Assembly: GCA_902569405.1 (NCBI GenBank)
Contig: CACFTX010000002.1
Span: 1-64,000 of the forward strand
DNA length: 64,000 nt
Source: an uncultured Pelagibacteraceae bacterium
GTDB taxonomy: Bacteria; Pseudomonadota; Alphaproteobacteria; Pelagibacterales; Pelagibacteraceae
Direction of reading: 5' to 3'
Both the position numbers and the translations under genes were made by a program. This document shows positions 35,170 to 45,149 of this stretch, in pieces. The notes below the pieces were generated by a model, which was not told the DNA's origin, ran no database searches, and worked only from the letters and a program-made list of their open reading frames with translations. Numbering within the stretch: the first letter of the stretch is position 1; each line of letters starts with the position of its first letter.

Positions 35170-36855
35170 ATGTTTACAAATATTTTTAAAATACTATTTT
35201 TTTTATTATTTTTAAATATTAACTCAGTATACTCCAAAATTACAAATAATACTGATTTTAAAACAAAAAATTTATCCAATTATTTTTCAGCACTTGTATC
35301 GTTAGAAAACCAACAAAACCAAGACTCTTTAAAATTTTTTAATTCATCCAAATATTTAATTCATTTTCATGAACCATATCTTCAAAATTATATCAATTCT
35401 CTTGTTCAAGGAGGAAAAATTAAAAAAGCAACTTACGAATTAAGAGTTGCATATACCGAAAATAATTTGGATTTTTTTGAAGGTTATTTATTACTTTTTC
35501 TTGATGCGGTCAAAAAAGGAAATAATAACAAAGGTGAAGAATATTTAAAAAAGTTAGCAAATCTTAAAAAAAAAGGACCATTTGAAGAAGTTGTAATTCA
35601 ATCGATACAGGACTTTTTCTATGTTTTTAAACACAAAAAAAAAAATCCAATTAAAAAAGATCTTGGCGATTTGGGATTTATAAATTTAGTTTTTCAAAGT
35701 TGCTATTTAGGTGAAAATAAATCAGAAATTTATTTTCAAAATTTATTAAATAAAACTAAATTAGATTATTCTAGATATATATTTTTTTATATTAATTATT
35801 TAATTTCTTTAGGAAAATATACAGAAGCTAAATACATTACGGATAGTGCAGACGTTATAAATAGTAATTTATTAATTTTGCAAACTAAAAATTGGATTGA
35901 AGCAAAGCAATTTAACAAAATTACCAACATATTTTCCTGCAAAAACGAAACTGATATTCTGGGTGAATTTTTCTATTTGATCGCAAGCTTATATTCTTCA
36001 GAGGAAGATTACAAAAAATCAAATTTTTATTTAAAAATATCTAATTTTTTAAATTCCAAATTTAAATTTAATTTAATATTAATTGCTGAAAATTTTTATA
36101 TTAACAATAATTATCCACAGAGCATAATTGCAATAGATGAAATTAGTGAAAAGGATGGAATTTACTATTGGTATAAAATTAAAATAAATAGCAAGATTAT
36201 CTTAAAAGAACATGGAATAGAACAATCTTCAAATTACTTAAAAAAAAATTTTAACAAAATAAAAAATCCATCAGAAAAAATTCTTTTTGATATGGCAAAT
36301 TTATTTAAAACTTTTAAAAAATATGAAGAAGCTATTAAGTATTATAATAAAGTTTTACCAAAGCTAAATAAAAATTCATCTATCTATGCTGATGTCCTAT
36401 ATAGAAGAGGGGGTGCATTTGAAAGATTGGGAGATTACGTTCAATCAGACAAAGATCTTTTGAAATCTTTAGAAATCCAAGCAGACGATGCTTATGTTTT
36501 AAATTATTTGGCTTACTCATGGTTAGAAAGAAATTATAAAATTGATACTGCAATGCAAATGCTTGAAAAAGCATACGAACAAGAACCAGAAGACGCTTAT
36601 ATTATAGACTCAATTGGTTGGGCTCATTATTTGACTGGCAATTATATAAAGGCAGAAAAATTATTAAAAAAAGCAATACAAATAATGCCAGACGACCCAA
36701 TAGTAAACGATCATTACGGAGATATTTTGTGGCACTTAGATAGAAAGACAGAAGCCCAATATTATTGGAAAAGCGTTTTAAGTTTTAATGATACAGAAGA
36801 TGACATGAAAGATAAAGCTTACATTAAAATTTTAAAAGGTTTAAAAAAAATATAA
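35170..36855 (+). CDS. Tetratricopeptide-repeat protein
   Basis: A 561-residue protein with an N-terminal signal peptide (about 1-22) and helical repeats along its length. The clearest TPR units are in the C-terminal third (KYEEAIKYYNKVLP, YAYSWLERNY region, GNYIKAEKLLKKAIQIMPDD). It is probably a periplasmic or outer-membrane-associated scaffold. A TPR gene just ahead of ispE is a recurrent alphaproteobacterial arrangement. No enzymatic motif is seen. Confidence 0.8.
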   Translation: MFTNIFKILFFLLFLNINSVYSKITNNTDFKTKNLSNYFSALVSLENQQNQDSLKFFNSSKYLIHFHEPYLQNYINSLVQGGKIKKATYELRVAYTENNLDFFEGYLLLFLDAVKKGNNNKGEEYLKKLANLKKKGPFEEVVIQSIQDFFYVFKHKKKNPIKKDLGDLGFINLVFQSCYLGENKSEIYFQNLLNKTKLDYSRYIFFYINYLISLGKYTEAKYITDSADVINSNLLILQTKNWIEAKQFNKITNIFSCKNETDILGEFFYLIASLYSSEEDYKKSNFYLKISNFLNSKFKFNLILIAENFYINNNYPQSIIAIDEISEKDGIYYWYKIKINSKIILKEHGIEQSSNYLKKNFNKIKNPSEKILFDMANLFKTFKKYEEAIKYYNKVLPKLNKNSSIYADVLYRRGGAFERLGDYVQSDKDLLKSLEIQADDAYVLNYLAYSWLERNYKIDTAMQMLEKAYEQEPEDAYIIDSIGWAHYLTGNYIKAEKLLKKAIQIMPDDPIVNDHYGDILWHLDRKTEAQYYWKSVLSFNDTEDDMKDKAYIKILKGLKKI

Positions 36856-36858
36856 TTA

Positions 36859-37707
36859 ATGAAATTTTTTAAAATTAAGTCTTATGCAAAATTAAATCTT
36901 TCTTTAAATGTTATAAAAAAAATACCAAAAAAACTTCATGCCATTGAAAGTATGGTAACATTTATTAACTTTTATGACTTAATATATATTAGGGAAATTA
37001 ACGCTTTAAAACATAAAATAAAATTTGTTGGAAAATTTTCAAAAAATATAAATAAAAATAATACTATTAATAAATTATTAAATTTACTTGATAAAAAAAA
37101 GCTACTGAATGAAAAAAAATTTGAAATTAAAATAATAAAAAATATTCCTCAAAAATCTGGTATGGGAGGAGGTTCAATGAATGCCTCAAGTATTGTAAAA
37201 TTTTTTTTAGTAAAAAAAATTATAAATTTAAGTAAAAAAAGTATAAATAATATTTTGAAATCTGTTGGCTCAGACGCGCCTCTTGGAATGAATCTGAAGA
37301 ACACTATTATATTAAAAACAGGTAAATTAACTATAAAAGAAAAAAAACTTGGAATTTATGCTTTGATTGTTAAGCCTAATTTTGGTTGCTCTTCAAAAAC
37401 TATTTACTCAAAAACAAAAGTACAGACCAAACCCATGTACAATAACCCTAAATCAAATTTTTTTTCTATAAAAAATGTAATCAATTCTAATAATGACTTG
37501 GAAAAAGCCGCATTTAAATTGAATCCAAAATTAAAAAATATAAAATTATTTTTATCTAGTTTACCAAATGCAATGTGTGTTAGAATGACAGGATCTGGAT
37601 CATGCGTAGTTGCCTATTATCAGTCCAAAAAAAAAGCTTTAAAAGGACTTAGATTATTTAAAAAGAAATATAAAAATTATTGGTGTATTGTATCAAAAAC
37701 TGTATAA
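36859..37707 (+). CDS. ispE: 4-diphosphocytidyl-2-C-methyl-D-erythritol kinase
   Basis: IspE phosphorylates CDP-ME in the MEP pathway. The 282-residue GHMP kinase has the substrate motif SYAKLNLSLNV at the N-terminus, the ATP loop PQKSGMGGGSMNAS near 95-108 and the C-terminal MTGSGSCVVAY. It lies 3 bp after the TPR gene. With ispH at 19673 it is one of two MEP-pathway genes in the window. Confidence 0.93.
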   Translation: MKFFKIKSYAKLNLSLNVIKKIPKKLHAIESMVTFINFYDLIYIREINALKHKIKFVGKFSKNINKNNTINKLLNLLDKKKLLNEKKFEIKIIKNIPQKSGMGGGSMNASSIVKFFLVKKIINLSKKSINNILKSVGSDAPLGMNLKNTIILKTGKLTIKEKKLGIYALIVKPNFGCSSKTIYSKTKVQTKPMYNNPKSNFFSIKNVINSNNDLEKAAFKLNPKLKNIKLFLSSLPNAMCVRMTGSGSCVVAYYQSKKKALKGLRLFKKKYKNYWCIVSKTV

Positions 37708-37720
37708 ATTTTTTTTTTTA

Positions 37721-37730
37721 TGCTATATGA
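37721..37730 (+). promoter_or_regulatory. Extended -10 promoter candidate for tRNA-Gln
   Basis: TGCTATATGA (TG-n-TATATG, extended -10 type) lies 9 bp before the tRNA 5' end. The same 10-mer occurs before petA at 40892-40901. No good -35 is seen. Confidence 0.4.
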
Positions 37731-37739
37731 ATTTAATTT

Positions 37740-37814
37740 TGGGGCGTAGCCAAGTGGTAAGGCAGCGGTTTTTGGTACCGCCATTCCTAGGTTCGAATCC
37801 TAGCGCCCCAGCCA
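37740..37814 (+). tRNA. tRNA-Gln(UUG)
   Basis: A 75-nt cloverleaf. The acceptor stem TGGGGCG pairs perfectly with CGCCCCA, the anticodon stem GCGGT/ACCGC encloses loop TTTTGGT with anticodon TTG, and the T arm is CTAGG-TTCGAAT-CCTAG. The discriminator is G and the CCA end is encoded. A U1-A72 pair is typical of tRNA-Gln. It is 3 bp before the ATG of the CCA-adding enzyme gene. Confidence 0.97.
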
Positions 37815-37817
37815 AGT

Positions 37818-39089
37818 ATGATTGAAATTTTAAATAAAATTTTTTTCCGATCCAATAATTTTGGAAATCTAAACGTTGAATTTCAAGAATTAAGAAAAAA
37901 AACTGGAATAGAATTACTATTTCAATCTATAGAAGAATACTCAGATGAAAGTGAAATTAGGTATGTAGGAGGGTGTGTAAGAAAAATTTTAAAAAATGAG
38001 AAGGTAAATGATATTGATCTTGCAACAAACTTAACTCCTAACCAAGTAATAGAAATTTGTAAAAAAAAAAATATTAAATTTTATGAAACTGGATTAAAGC
38101 ATGGAACTATTACAGCAATAATTAATGATTATAAGTTTGAAATTACTTCATTAAGAAAAGATTTAAAAACAGATGGAAGACATGCGGATGTTGCTTTTAC
38201 AAATGATTGGAAAGAAGATGCATCAAGAAGGGATTTTTCAATAAACTCAATTTATTCTGATTTGCAAGGCAATATATTTGATCCTTTTAATGGAAAAAAG
38301 GATCTTGAAAATGGAGAAATAAATTTTATTGGAGATGCAGAAAAAAGAATAAAAGAAGACTATCTAAGGATTTTACGCTATATCAGATTTTTTTTAAATT
38401 ATAGCCAACGCGATCATGACAGAGATGTTGTTAAGGTCATTAAAAAGAATATTGAGGGTTTTTCTAGAATTTCATCTGAGAGATTACTTGATGAGTTTAA
38501 AAAATTATTTCATTCCAATGAATTTTTAAGTTTAGCTGATGATGAATTTAGTTATGAAATTATAAGTTTAATATTCCCACAATTTAAAAATATTCATCTG
38601 CTTAAAAATTTAAATAAATTTGCAAAAGAAAATATAAAAAAAATGGATTTCATTTTTTTAATTTCTTTAATGATTGTAGATGGCTCAGATAATGCTGATT
38701 ATTTTATTTATAAATTCAACATTTCTAAAAAGGATCAAAAAAGAATTTTATTTTTAAATAATTATTTAAAAAATAAAAATAATAAAAATTTTAATATCAA
38801 AAACCTTTGGAAAATTTTATATTTTAACGGAAAAGAGTCTTTGTTAGATTTAATTAATTTTCATATTTTTATATCAAAAAAAGTTGATAAAAAATTAGTA
38901 AATTTTATTGATTTTTTTAAGGATAAAAAAGCGCCTTTGATGCCTTTAAGAGCAATTACTTTAATGACAAAATATAATATCCCAGAAGGTAAAGATTTAG
39001 GATTAAAATTAAAAAAAATTGAAAATAAGTGGGTCGACAATAATTTTGCTATTACGGAAAAAGAAGTTGAAAAACTTATAAAAAGTTAA
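37818..39089 (+). CDS. cca: CCA tRNA nucleotidyltransferase / poly(A) polymerase family
   Basis: Class II nucleotidyltransferase, 423 residues. The head has RYVGGCVRK (48-56) and the catalytic DID (Asp65, Asp67); [19 protein letters not shown] and [10 protein letters not shown] are further family motifs. Enzymes of this type add or repair CCA ends of tRNA. The start lies 3 bp after an upstream tRNA-Gln with no Shine-Dalgarno visible, so it may be translated from a nearly leaderless mRNA after tRNA processing. It overlaps convergent greA by 4 bp. Confidence 0.9.
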   Translation: MIEILNKIFFRSNNFGNLNVEFQELRKKTGIELLFQSIEEYSDESEIRYVGGCVRKILKNEKVNDIDLATNLTPNQVIEICKKKNIKFYETGLKHGTITAIINDYKFEITSLRKDLKTDGRHADVAFTNDWKEDASRRDFSINSIYSDLQGNIFDPFNGKKDLENGEINFIGDAEKRIKEDYLRILRYIRFFLNYSQRDHDRDVVKVIKKNIEGFSRISSERLLDEFKKLFHSNEFLSLADDEFSYEIISLIFPQFKNIHLLKNLNKFAKENIKKMDFIFLISLMIVDGSDNADYFIYKFNISKKDQKRILFLNNYLKNKNNKNFNIKNLWKILYFNGKESLLDLINFHIFISKKVDKKLVNFIDFFKDKKAPLMPLRAITLMTKYNIPEGKDLGLKLKKIENKWVDNNFAITEKEVEKLIKS

Positions 39090-39562
39090 ATATATTTGAC
39101 ATTTTTGATTTCGAAATTTTTAATTCCTGCGGGTGTTTTTATTTCGACTAAATCATTTTTATTTTTACCTATCAATCCTTTACCGACTGGTGATTGAAAG
39201 TATATAAGTTTATTTTTCAAATCTGCTTCATCTTTACCAACAATTTTATATTCAATTTTTTCCCCAGTATCTAAATTTTCCAAAAAAACAGTTGAACCAA
39301 AAATAATTTTTCCGTCATTGTTTATTTTTGTAACATCAATTACGTTTGCTCTAGCAATAATATCATTAATTTGTTCTATTCTTCCCTCATTATGTGATTG
39401 CTGTTCTTTTGCAGCATGATATTCTGCATTTTCTTTTAAATCTCCATGTGATCTAGCCTCAGCTATAGCAGAAACTATTTCTGGTCTTTTTTTTTCTTTT
39501 AAAAAAATTAATTCTTCTTTTAATTTTTCAAGACCTTGAATTGTAATTGGTTCTTTATCCAT
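39086..39562 (-). CDS. greA: Transcription elongation factor GreA
   Basis: GreA rescues backtracked RNA polymerase by stimulating transcript cleavage. The 158-residue protein has an N-terminal coiled coil with the acidic tip [20 protein letters not shown] (about 36-55) and a C-terminal FKBP-like domain ending in [10 protein letters not shown]. Length and motifs are standard. It follows hemF by 1 bp. Confidence 0.96.
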   Translation of the reverse strand: MDKEPITIQGLEKLKEELIFLKEKKRPEIVSAIAEARSHGDLKENAEYHAAKEQQSHNEGRIEQINDIIARANVIDVTKINNDGKIIFGSTVFLENLDTGEKIEYKIVGKDEADLKNKLIYFQSPVGKGLIGKNKNDLVEIKTPAGIKNFEIKNVKYI

Positions 39563-39563
39563 A

Positions 39564-40391
39564 TTATTTCCATTTTGCCAAAGGAGGCAATGACATTAAA
39601 ATTGCATCAACATTACCATCTGTTTGTAATCCAAATTTTGTTCCTCTATCATATATTAAGTTAAACTCAACATATCTGCCTCTTTTTAAATATTGTAGCT
39701 CTTTTTTTTTGGAATTCCATTTTTTTTTGTATTTCTTTAATATAATTGTTTTAAAAATATTTTTAAAAGCTATTCCAACATCTCTTACAAATGCAAAATC
39801 TTTTTCCCAGTTTTTTTTCTTATAATCAAAAAAGATTCCACCAATACCTCGCATTTCTTTTCTGTGAGGTAAATAAAAGTATTGGTCACACCATTTTTTA
39901 TACTTTTTGTAGTAATTTTTATTATGAAAATCACAAGTTTTTTTAAGTTCTTTATGAAACCATTTTTTTTCTTTTAGGTCTTTTATACATGGAGTTATAT
40001 CCATTCCCCCTCCAAACCACCCAAAAGATGTATAGATATATCTAGTGTTAAAATGCATTGCTGGTATGTTGGGATTTTTCATATGCATTACAATTGATAT
40101 TCCAGTAGCCCAAAAATTTCCCTTTTTTTTTGTTCCAGGTATTTTGTTTCTTATATTTTTTGCAAATGTTCCATTGACTTCTGAAAAATTTACTCCAACC
40201 TTTTCAAATATTTTTCCATTTTTTATAATTCTATATTCACCACCACCTTCATTTTTTTTTGGATGTTTTTTCCATTTTTTACATATAAATTTCTTAGATG
40301 AATTCTCTAATTTTTCAATTTCTAAGCAAATAATATTTTGAAGTGTTTTAAACCAATTCCTAGCGATCTTTTTTTTAATTTCTTTATCCAT
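39564..40391 (-). CDS. hemF: Oxygen-dependent coproporphyrinogen III oxidase
   Basis: HemF converts coproporphyrinogen III to protoporphyrinogen IX using O2. The 275-residue protein has the characteristic [28 protein letters not shown] and [10 protein letters not shown], and the C-terminal [16 protein letters not shown] region. It is consistent with an obligately aerobic life style, though the oxygen-independent HemN could be elsewhere. It overlaps trmL by 8 bp. Confidence 0.96.
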   Translation of the reverse strand: MDKEIKKKIARNWFKTLQNIICLEIEKLENSSKKFICKKWKKHPKKNEGGGEYRIIKNGKIFEKVGVNFSEVNGTFAKNIRNKIPGTKKKGNFWATGISIVMHMKNPNIPAMHFNTRYIYTSFGWFGGGMDITPCIKDLKEKKWFHKELKKTCDFHNKNYYKKYKKWCDQYFYLPHRKEMRGIGGIFFDYKKKNWEKDFAFVRDVGIAFKNIFKTIILKKYKKKWNSKKKELQYLKRGRYVEFNLIYDRGTKFGLQTDGNVDAILMSLPPLAKWK

Positions 40392-40866
40392 GATTTATAA
40401 ATTTATTTTGTCTTAAACTTTCAGCCAAAACTATAGCAACAGATGAAGCTATGTTTAAAGATCTTTTTTTTTTCATCATTGGTATTTTAAGTTTGTTTTC
40501 AATTATTTTATGAATTTTTTGTGGCACACCAGCACTTTCTCTACCAAATAAAAGTGTGTCATTTATTTTAAATTTGAAGGAACTGTATGATTTAGATGCT
40601 TTTGTGGTCATTAAAATAACTCTTTCTTTAGATTTTGCTTTAAAAAAATCTTCGAAACTTGAGTAAAATTTTATCATTTTTTCATCTATATAATCCATTG
40701 CAACTCTTTTGAATCTTTTATCATTAATTAAGAATCCACATGGTTGAATAATTTCCAAATCAGCCCCCAGACAAGCACAAGTTCTTATAATTGCAGCTGT
40801 ATTTTGAGGTATGTCAGGTTCATATAGTGCTATTTTTGGCCTTAAATGCTTGTTTTTCTGTGTCAT
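40384..40866 (-). CDS. trmL: tRNA (cytidine/uridine-34-2'-O)-methyltransferase
   Basis: A 160-residue SPOUT methyltransferase. IALYEPDIPQNTAAIIRTC at the N-terminus, LLFGRESAGVPQKIH (about 107) and the knot motif SLNIASSVAIVLAE are typical of TrmL (YibK), which methylates the wobble ribose in certain Leu tRNAs. It is the first gene of the block trmL-hemF-greA and is divergent from petA. Confidence 0.92.
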   Translation of the reverse strand: MTQKNKHLRPKIALYEPDIPQNTAAIIRTCACLGADLEIIQPCGFLINDKRFKRVAMDYIDEKMIKFYSSFEDFFKAKSKERVILMTTKASKSYSSFKFKINDTLLFGRESAGVPQKIHKIIENKLKIPMMKKKRSLNIASSVAIVLAESLRQNKFINHG

Positions 40867-40891
40867 TGTTTCCGTAGAAAAAAATCTTTTT

Positions 40892-40901
40892 TGCTATATG
40901 A
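40892..40901 (+). promoter_or_regulatory. Extended -10 promoter candidate for petABC
   Basis: TGCTATATGA, the same 10-mer as ahead of tRNA-Gln, lies 37 bp before the petA ATG in the 72-bp gap between trmL and petA. No convincing -35 is present, as expected for extended -10 promoters. Confidence 0.4.
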
Positions 40902-40938
40902 AATCATATATTAGACAAAAATAAACAAAATATTACAG

Positions 40939-41451
40939 ATGTCAGACGAGAAAAAAGTTCAAAGAAGAGATTTTATATTTACCGCATCATATGCTCTAGG
41001 GGCAGTAGGGGTCGGAGCGGCAGTTTGGCCACTTATAGATCAGATGAATCCTGATCGTTCGGTAAAAGCTCTAGCGAGTACAGAAGTTGATATAAGCTCT
41101 TTAGAACCAGGAAAATCAATAACAGTTCTATGGAGAGGAAAACCAGTTTTTATTAAAAGACGAACACCAGAAGAAATTGCTGAAGCAAGAGACGTTAGTG
41201 TTGAAAATCTTCCGCACCCAGAAAAAGATGAGGATAGAGCAAAGAATCCTGAGTGGTTAGTTATGTTGGGAATATGCACTCATCTTGGATGTGTTCCTTT
41301 AGGAGACAAAGGTGAATACAATGGATGGTTCTGTCCATGTCATGGATCTCATTATGATACATCAGGCAGAATAAGAAAAGGCCCTGCTCCAAAAAATTTG
41401 GAAATTCCTAAATATGAATTTGTTAATAGCAATACAATTAAAATTGGTTAA
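40939..41451 (+). CDS. petA: Ubiquinol-cytochrome c reductase Rieske iron-sulfur subunit
   Basis: The 170-residue Rieske protein has a Tat-type N-terminus (RRDFIF) that remains as membrane anchor (about 12-32). The [2Fe-2S] ligands are Cys113 and His115 (CTHLGC) and Cys132 and His135 (CPCHGS); Cys118 and Cys134 form the usual disulfide. It is followed by petB after 8 bp and is part of the bc1 operon. Confidence 0.97.
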   Translation: MSDEKKVQRRDFIFTASYALGAVGVGAAVWPLIDQMNPDRSVKALASTEVDISSLEPGKSITVLWRGKPVFIKRRTPEEIAEARDVSVENLPHPEKDEDRAKNPEWLVMLGICTHLGCVPLGDKGEYNGWFCPCHGSHYDTSGRIRKGPAPKNLEIPKYEFVNSNTIKIG

Positions 41452-41459
41452 ACAATAAC

Positions 41460-42719
41460 ATGAGTAATCACAATTATGTTCCATCATCAAAACTTGGAAA
41501 ATGGTTTAACGACAGATTACCTTTATTAACTCTATCTGCCCACTTAAAAGAATATCCCACTCCAAAAAATTTAAATTATTGGTGGACTTTTGGTGGTATT
41601 TTAACTTTCTGCTTAATTACACAAATAATTACAGGAGTTGTTTTAGGTATGCATTATGTTGCTCATGCAGATTTTGCTTTTGATAGTGTAGAACATATTA
41701 TGAGAGATGTGAACTACGGCTGGTTAATTAGATATGTTCATGCCAATGGTGCTTCAATGTTTTTTTTAGCTGTTTATATTCATATATTTAGAGCTTTGTA
41801 CTATGGGTCATATAAGTCACCAAGAGAAGTTATATGGATTATTGGAATGATAATTTATTTGTTGATGATGATGACTGCTTTTATGGGTTATGTTTTACCT
41901 TGGGGCCAAATGAGTTTTTGGGGTGCTACAGTGATAACAAATTTATTTAGTGCCATTCCTTTTTTTGGAGAAGGTATAACTAACTGGTTGTGGGGTGGAT
42001 ATGCCGTTGATAAGCCGACTTTAACAAGATTTTTTAGTTTACATTATCTTTTACCGTTTTTGATTTTAGGTCTTGTAATTTTACATATTTGGGCACTGCA
42101 TGTACCAGGAAACAATAATCCTATTGGAATAGAATTAAAAAAACCGTCAAAAGACACTGTTCCTTTTCATCCATATATAGTTATTAAAGATTTGTTTGCT
42201 TTATTATTGTTTCTAATTGTATTTGCATTTTTTGTTTTTTATTCACCAAATATATTAGGCCACTCTGATAATTATATTGAAGCCAATCCAATGGTTACTC
42301 CAGCGCATATTGTTCCCGAGTGGTATCTATTACCTTTTTATGCAATTCTTAGATCTGTACCGGATAAATTATTGGGTGTAGTTGCAATGTTTGCATCAAT
42401 TTTTATTTTAGTGGTATTGCCATGGTTAGATACATCAAAAATTAGATCAGCAATATTTAGACCTATTTACAAACAGCTTTATTGGATATTAGTATTGGAT
42501 GTTATTATATTAGGATATATGGGTGCAATGCCAGCAGAGGGAACATATTTGTTAATAGCTAGAGCAGCTACAGCATATTATTTTATTCACTTTTTGATTA
42601 TTCTCCCAATTCTTGGAAAAAAAGAGAAGACCCTACCAGTTCCACCAAACATTACAGATCCAGTTTTAGGAGGCTCATCAAACCCTCAAATGGTTAAAAA
42701 AAAAGAAAAATATATTTAA
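41460..42719 (+). CDS. petB: Ubiquinol-cytochrome c reductase cytochrome b subunit
   Basis: A 419-residue protein with eight membrane helices and four heme-ligating histidines in helices B and D. Recognisable stretches are [16 protein letters not shown] and the quinol-site [14 protein letters not shown] (the PEWY motif). It sits between petA and petC with gaps of 8 and 4 bp. It is a full-length b, not split into b6 and subunit IV. Confidence 0.97.
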   Translation: MSNHNYVPSSKLGKWFNDRLPLLTLSAHLKEYPTPKNLNYWWTFGGILTFCLITQIITGVVLGMHYVAHADFAFDSVEHIMRDVNYGWLIRYVHANGASMFFLAVYIHIFRALYYGSYKSPREVIWIIGMIIYLLMMMTAFMGYVLPWGQMSFWGATVITNLFSAIPFFGEGITNWLWGGYAVDKPTLTRFFSLHYLLPFLILGLVILHIWALHVPGNNNPIGIELKKPSKDTVPFHPYIVIKDLFALLLFLIVFAFFVFYSPNILGHSDNYIEANPMVTPAHIVPEWYLLPFYAILRSVPDKLLGVVAMFASIFILVVLPWLDTSKIRSAIFRPIYKQLYWILVLDVIILGYMGAMPAEGTYLLIARAATAYYFIHFLIILPILGKKEKTLPVPPNITDPVLGGSSNPQMVKKKEKYI

Positions 42720-42723
42720 TGAT

Positions 42724-43509
42724 ATGAAAAATATAATTAAATTAATTTATTTCATGTTTCTCTCTTTAATTTTGCTAAACAATAATCTTTTAGCGGTAGA
42801 GAAAAAAAAAGAATTACTAACTTCTGATTGGAGCTTTAAAGGATATTTTGGAAAATTTGACAGAGGAGCTCTGCAAAGAGGTTATCAAGTTTATACAGAA
42901 GTTTGTGCATCATGCCACTCAATGAAATATTTAAGCTATAGAAATTTAGCAGAAAAAGGTGGACCAGAGTTTTCTGAAGAACAAGCAAAAGCAATTGCAG
43001 CGAATTTTGAGGTGACTGATGGGCCAAATGATGATGGTGATATGTTTACAAGACCAGCAAAACTTTCAGATAAATTTGTACAACCATATAGAAATGTTAA
43101 AGAGGCTATGGCTTCGAATGGAGGGGCTTATCCGCCAGATATGTCTGTTTTGGTAAAAGCAAGAAGCGGAGGTGCAGATTATATATATTCACTTCTACTT
43201 GGGTATGAAGACCCACCTAGTGGAACCAATTTAGATGATGGTGTTTATTATAACAAGTATATGTATGGAAATAATATTAAAATGCCAAAACCTTTCATGG
43301 ATGGCCAAGTAGAATATAATGATGGAACAGAGGCAACAGAACAACAAATGGCAAAGGACGTTGTGACCTTTTTAGCTTGGTCGGCTGAGCCTCATTTAGA
43401 AGAAAGACACAAAATTGGTTTTAGAGCAATTATTTATCTAATTGTTATAACTATTCTAGTTTATTTTAGTATGAAGAAAATTTGGTCACGTGTTGAATCT
43501 GAAGTTTAA
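42724..43509 (+). CDS. petC: Ubiquinol-cytochrome c reductase cytochrome c1 subunit
   Basis: A 261-residue protein: signal peptide (about 1-24), heme-c site Cys61-Ala-Ser-Cys64-His65, an axial Met in IKMPKPFMDG, and a C-terminal membrane anchor (about 233-252). It ends the petABC operon. Its last 24 bp overlap the end of convergent ychF. Confidence 0.95.
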   Translation: MKNIIKLIYFMFLSLILLNNNLLAVEKKKELLTSDWSFKGYFGKFDRGALQRGYQVYTEVCASCHSMKYLSYRNLAEKGGPEFSEEQAKAIAANFEVTDGPNDDGDMFTRPAKLSDKFVQPYRNVKEAMASNGGAYPPDMSVLVKARSGGADYIYSLLLGYEDPPSGTNLDDGVYYNKYMYGNNIKMPKPFMDGQVEYNDGTEATEQQMAKDVVTFLAWSAEPHLEERHKIGFRAIIYLIVITILVYFSMKKIWSRVESEV

Positions 43510-44559
43510 CACATCTCCATCTTTAACAATATAGTCTTTACCTTCTAATCTCATTTTTCCATTTGTCTTAGAGTTAAGCCAGCCTTGATTTTGAACAAAA
43601 TCATCATAAGCAACTGTTTCTGCTCTTATAAATCCTTTTTCAAAATCAGTATGTATTTCTCCAGCAGCTTTTGGTGCAACACAATTTTTTTTAACAGTCC
43701 ATGCTCTACTCTCTTCTGGCCCAGAAGTAAAATAAGTTTCTAACTCTAAAATTTTATACCCTTTTTGTATTAACATATTCAAACCTGTTTCTTTTAACCC
43801 TATCATTTGCATGTAGTTTTTTTTTTCATCGCCCTTTAATTCATTAATTTGATTTTCAATATCAGCTGAAACAATAATTGTATTTTTAGTTCCAAATTTA
43901 TTGACAAAATTTTCGGAATACTTATTTCCTTGTCCAATACTTTTTTCATCAACATTACAAACAAAGATTTTTGGTTTAACTGTTAGCAGACCACTAAGAT
44001 TTAATTCTTTTTTATTAAAATTATCATTCAAAATTTCAATATTTTTATTATTATTTATGCAATCCAGTGCCATTTCCAGTATTTTTAACTGTTCATTATC
44101 AACATTTTTTTTATTTTTTTTGTCCAATCTTTTTTGAATAGATTCTAAATCTGCAAGCATCATTTCAGTTTCAATAATTTCCAAATCTCTTATTGGGTTA
44201 ACATCTGGATTAACATTTTGAATGTCGTTTGAATCAAAACATCTAATCATGTGTATTATTGCATCGACTTCTCTAATATGTGATAAAAATTTATTACCAA
44301 GCCCTTCACCTTTTGAGGCTCCTTTAACCAAACCAGCTATATCTACAAAAGATATAGTGGTGTTAATTTTTTTTTTTGAATTAGAAATTTTTGCTAACTG
44401 ATCAAGCCTATAATCAGGAACCGGTACAATTCCAATATTGGGATCTATTGTACAAAATGGAAAATTTTCTGCTTGTGCTTTGCTTGAGTTAGTTAGAGCA
44501 TTGAATAGGGTTGATTTACCAACATTTGGTAATCCAACTATACCGCATTTAAAACTCAT
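43486..44559 (-). CDS. ychF: Redox-regulated ATPase YchF (Obg-like)
   Basis: A 357-residue P-loop protein of the OBG family. G1 is [14 protein letters not shown] (about 8-21), G3 is [17 protein letters not shown], and the C-terminal TGS domain ends [15 protein letters not shown]. YchF binds ribosomes and hydrolyses ATP rather than GTP. It follows pth with a 1-bp overlap in the conserved order prs-rplY-pth-ychF. Confidence 0.95.
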   Translation of the reverse strand: MSFKCGIVGLPNVGKSTLFNALTNSSKAQAENFPFCTIDPNIGIVPVPDYRLDQLAKISNSKKKINTTISFVDIAGLVKGASKGEGLGNKFLSHIREVDAIIHMIRCFDSNDIQNVNPDVNPIRDLEIIETEMMLADLESIQKRLDKKNKKNVDNEQLKILEMALDCINNNKNIEILNDNFNKKELNLSGLLTVKPKIFVCNVDEKSIGQGNKYSENFVNKFGTKNTIIVSADIENQINELKGDEKKNYMQMIGLKETGLNMLIQKGYKILELETYFTSGPEESRAWTVKKNCVAPKAAGEIHTDFEKGFIRAETVAYDDFVQNQGWLNSKTNGKMRLEGKDYIVKDGDVLNFRFNT

Positions 44560-45119
44560 TACTTATTATTAACTGTGCTAGAAAAAAGATCTAATTTTTT
44601 ATCTATTAATATTTCTAAAGATCCGGTTATACTTTCTGTAACTTTTTTTAATTCTATTATCTCTTCATCATCAAAATCCTTAAGCACGTGATCCACCACA
44701 TTAGATTTTGATTTTGGTTTACCTATTCCGATTCTTACTCTTGAGTAATCTTTACCAATAAATTTATCGATAGATTCTATTCCATTATGACCAGCGCTTG
44801 ATCCACCAAACTTCGCTTTTATTTTGCCGAAATTTATGTCCAGATCATCGTGAAAGACAATTACGTTTTCAGCGTCTATTTTAAAATACTCAATTAATTC
44901 ACGAATACATATTCCAGAATTATTCATGAATGTTAAAGGTTTAATAGCGTAAACTTTCTTGTTATTTATATTTCCTGTTGTAAGTAAACCTTTAAATTTT
45001 GGTTTTTGTTTTGAAAGGCTGAATTTTTGGTTTATTGCATCAATAATTTTAAAACCTATATTGTGTCTATTATTCTCACTATCAGGAGTTGGATTTCCTA
45101 AACCTACAAATAAAAGCAT
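44559..45119 (-). CDS. pth: Peptidyl-tRNA hydrolase
   Basis: Pth frees tRNA from peptidyl-tRNA dropped by ribosomes. The 186-residue protein has GLGNPTPDSENNRHNIGF with the catalytic His19, LTFMNNSG and HDDLDINFGKIK with Asp near 94. It lies 30 bp after rplY on the same strand, its common neighbour. Confidence 0.95.
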   Translation of the reverse strand: MLLFVGLGNPTPDSENNRHNIGFKIIDAINQKFSLSKQKPKFKGLLTTGNINNKKVYAIKPLTFMNNSGICIRELIEYFKIDAENVIVFHDDLDINFGKIKAKFGGSSAGHNGIESIDKFIGKDYSRVRIGIGKPKSKSNVVDHVLKDFDDEEIIELKKVTESITGSLEILIDKKLDLFSSTVNNK

Positions 45120-45149
45120 AACTTTATGATTATTGGGTGAAAGTTTTCA

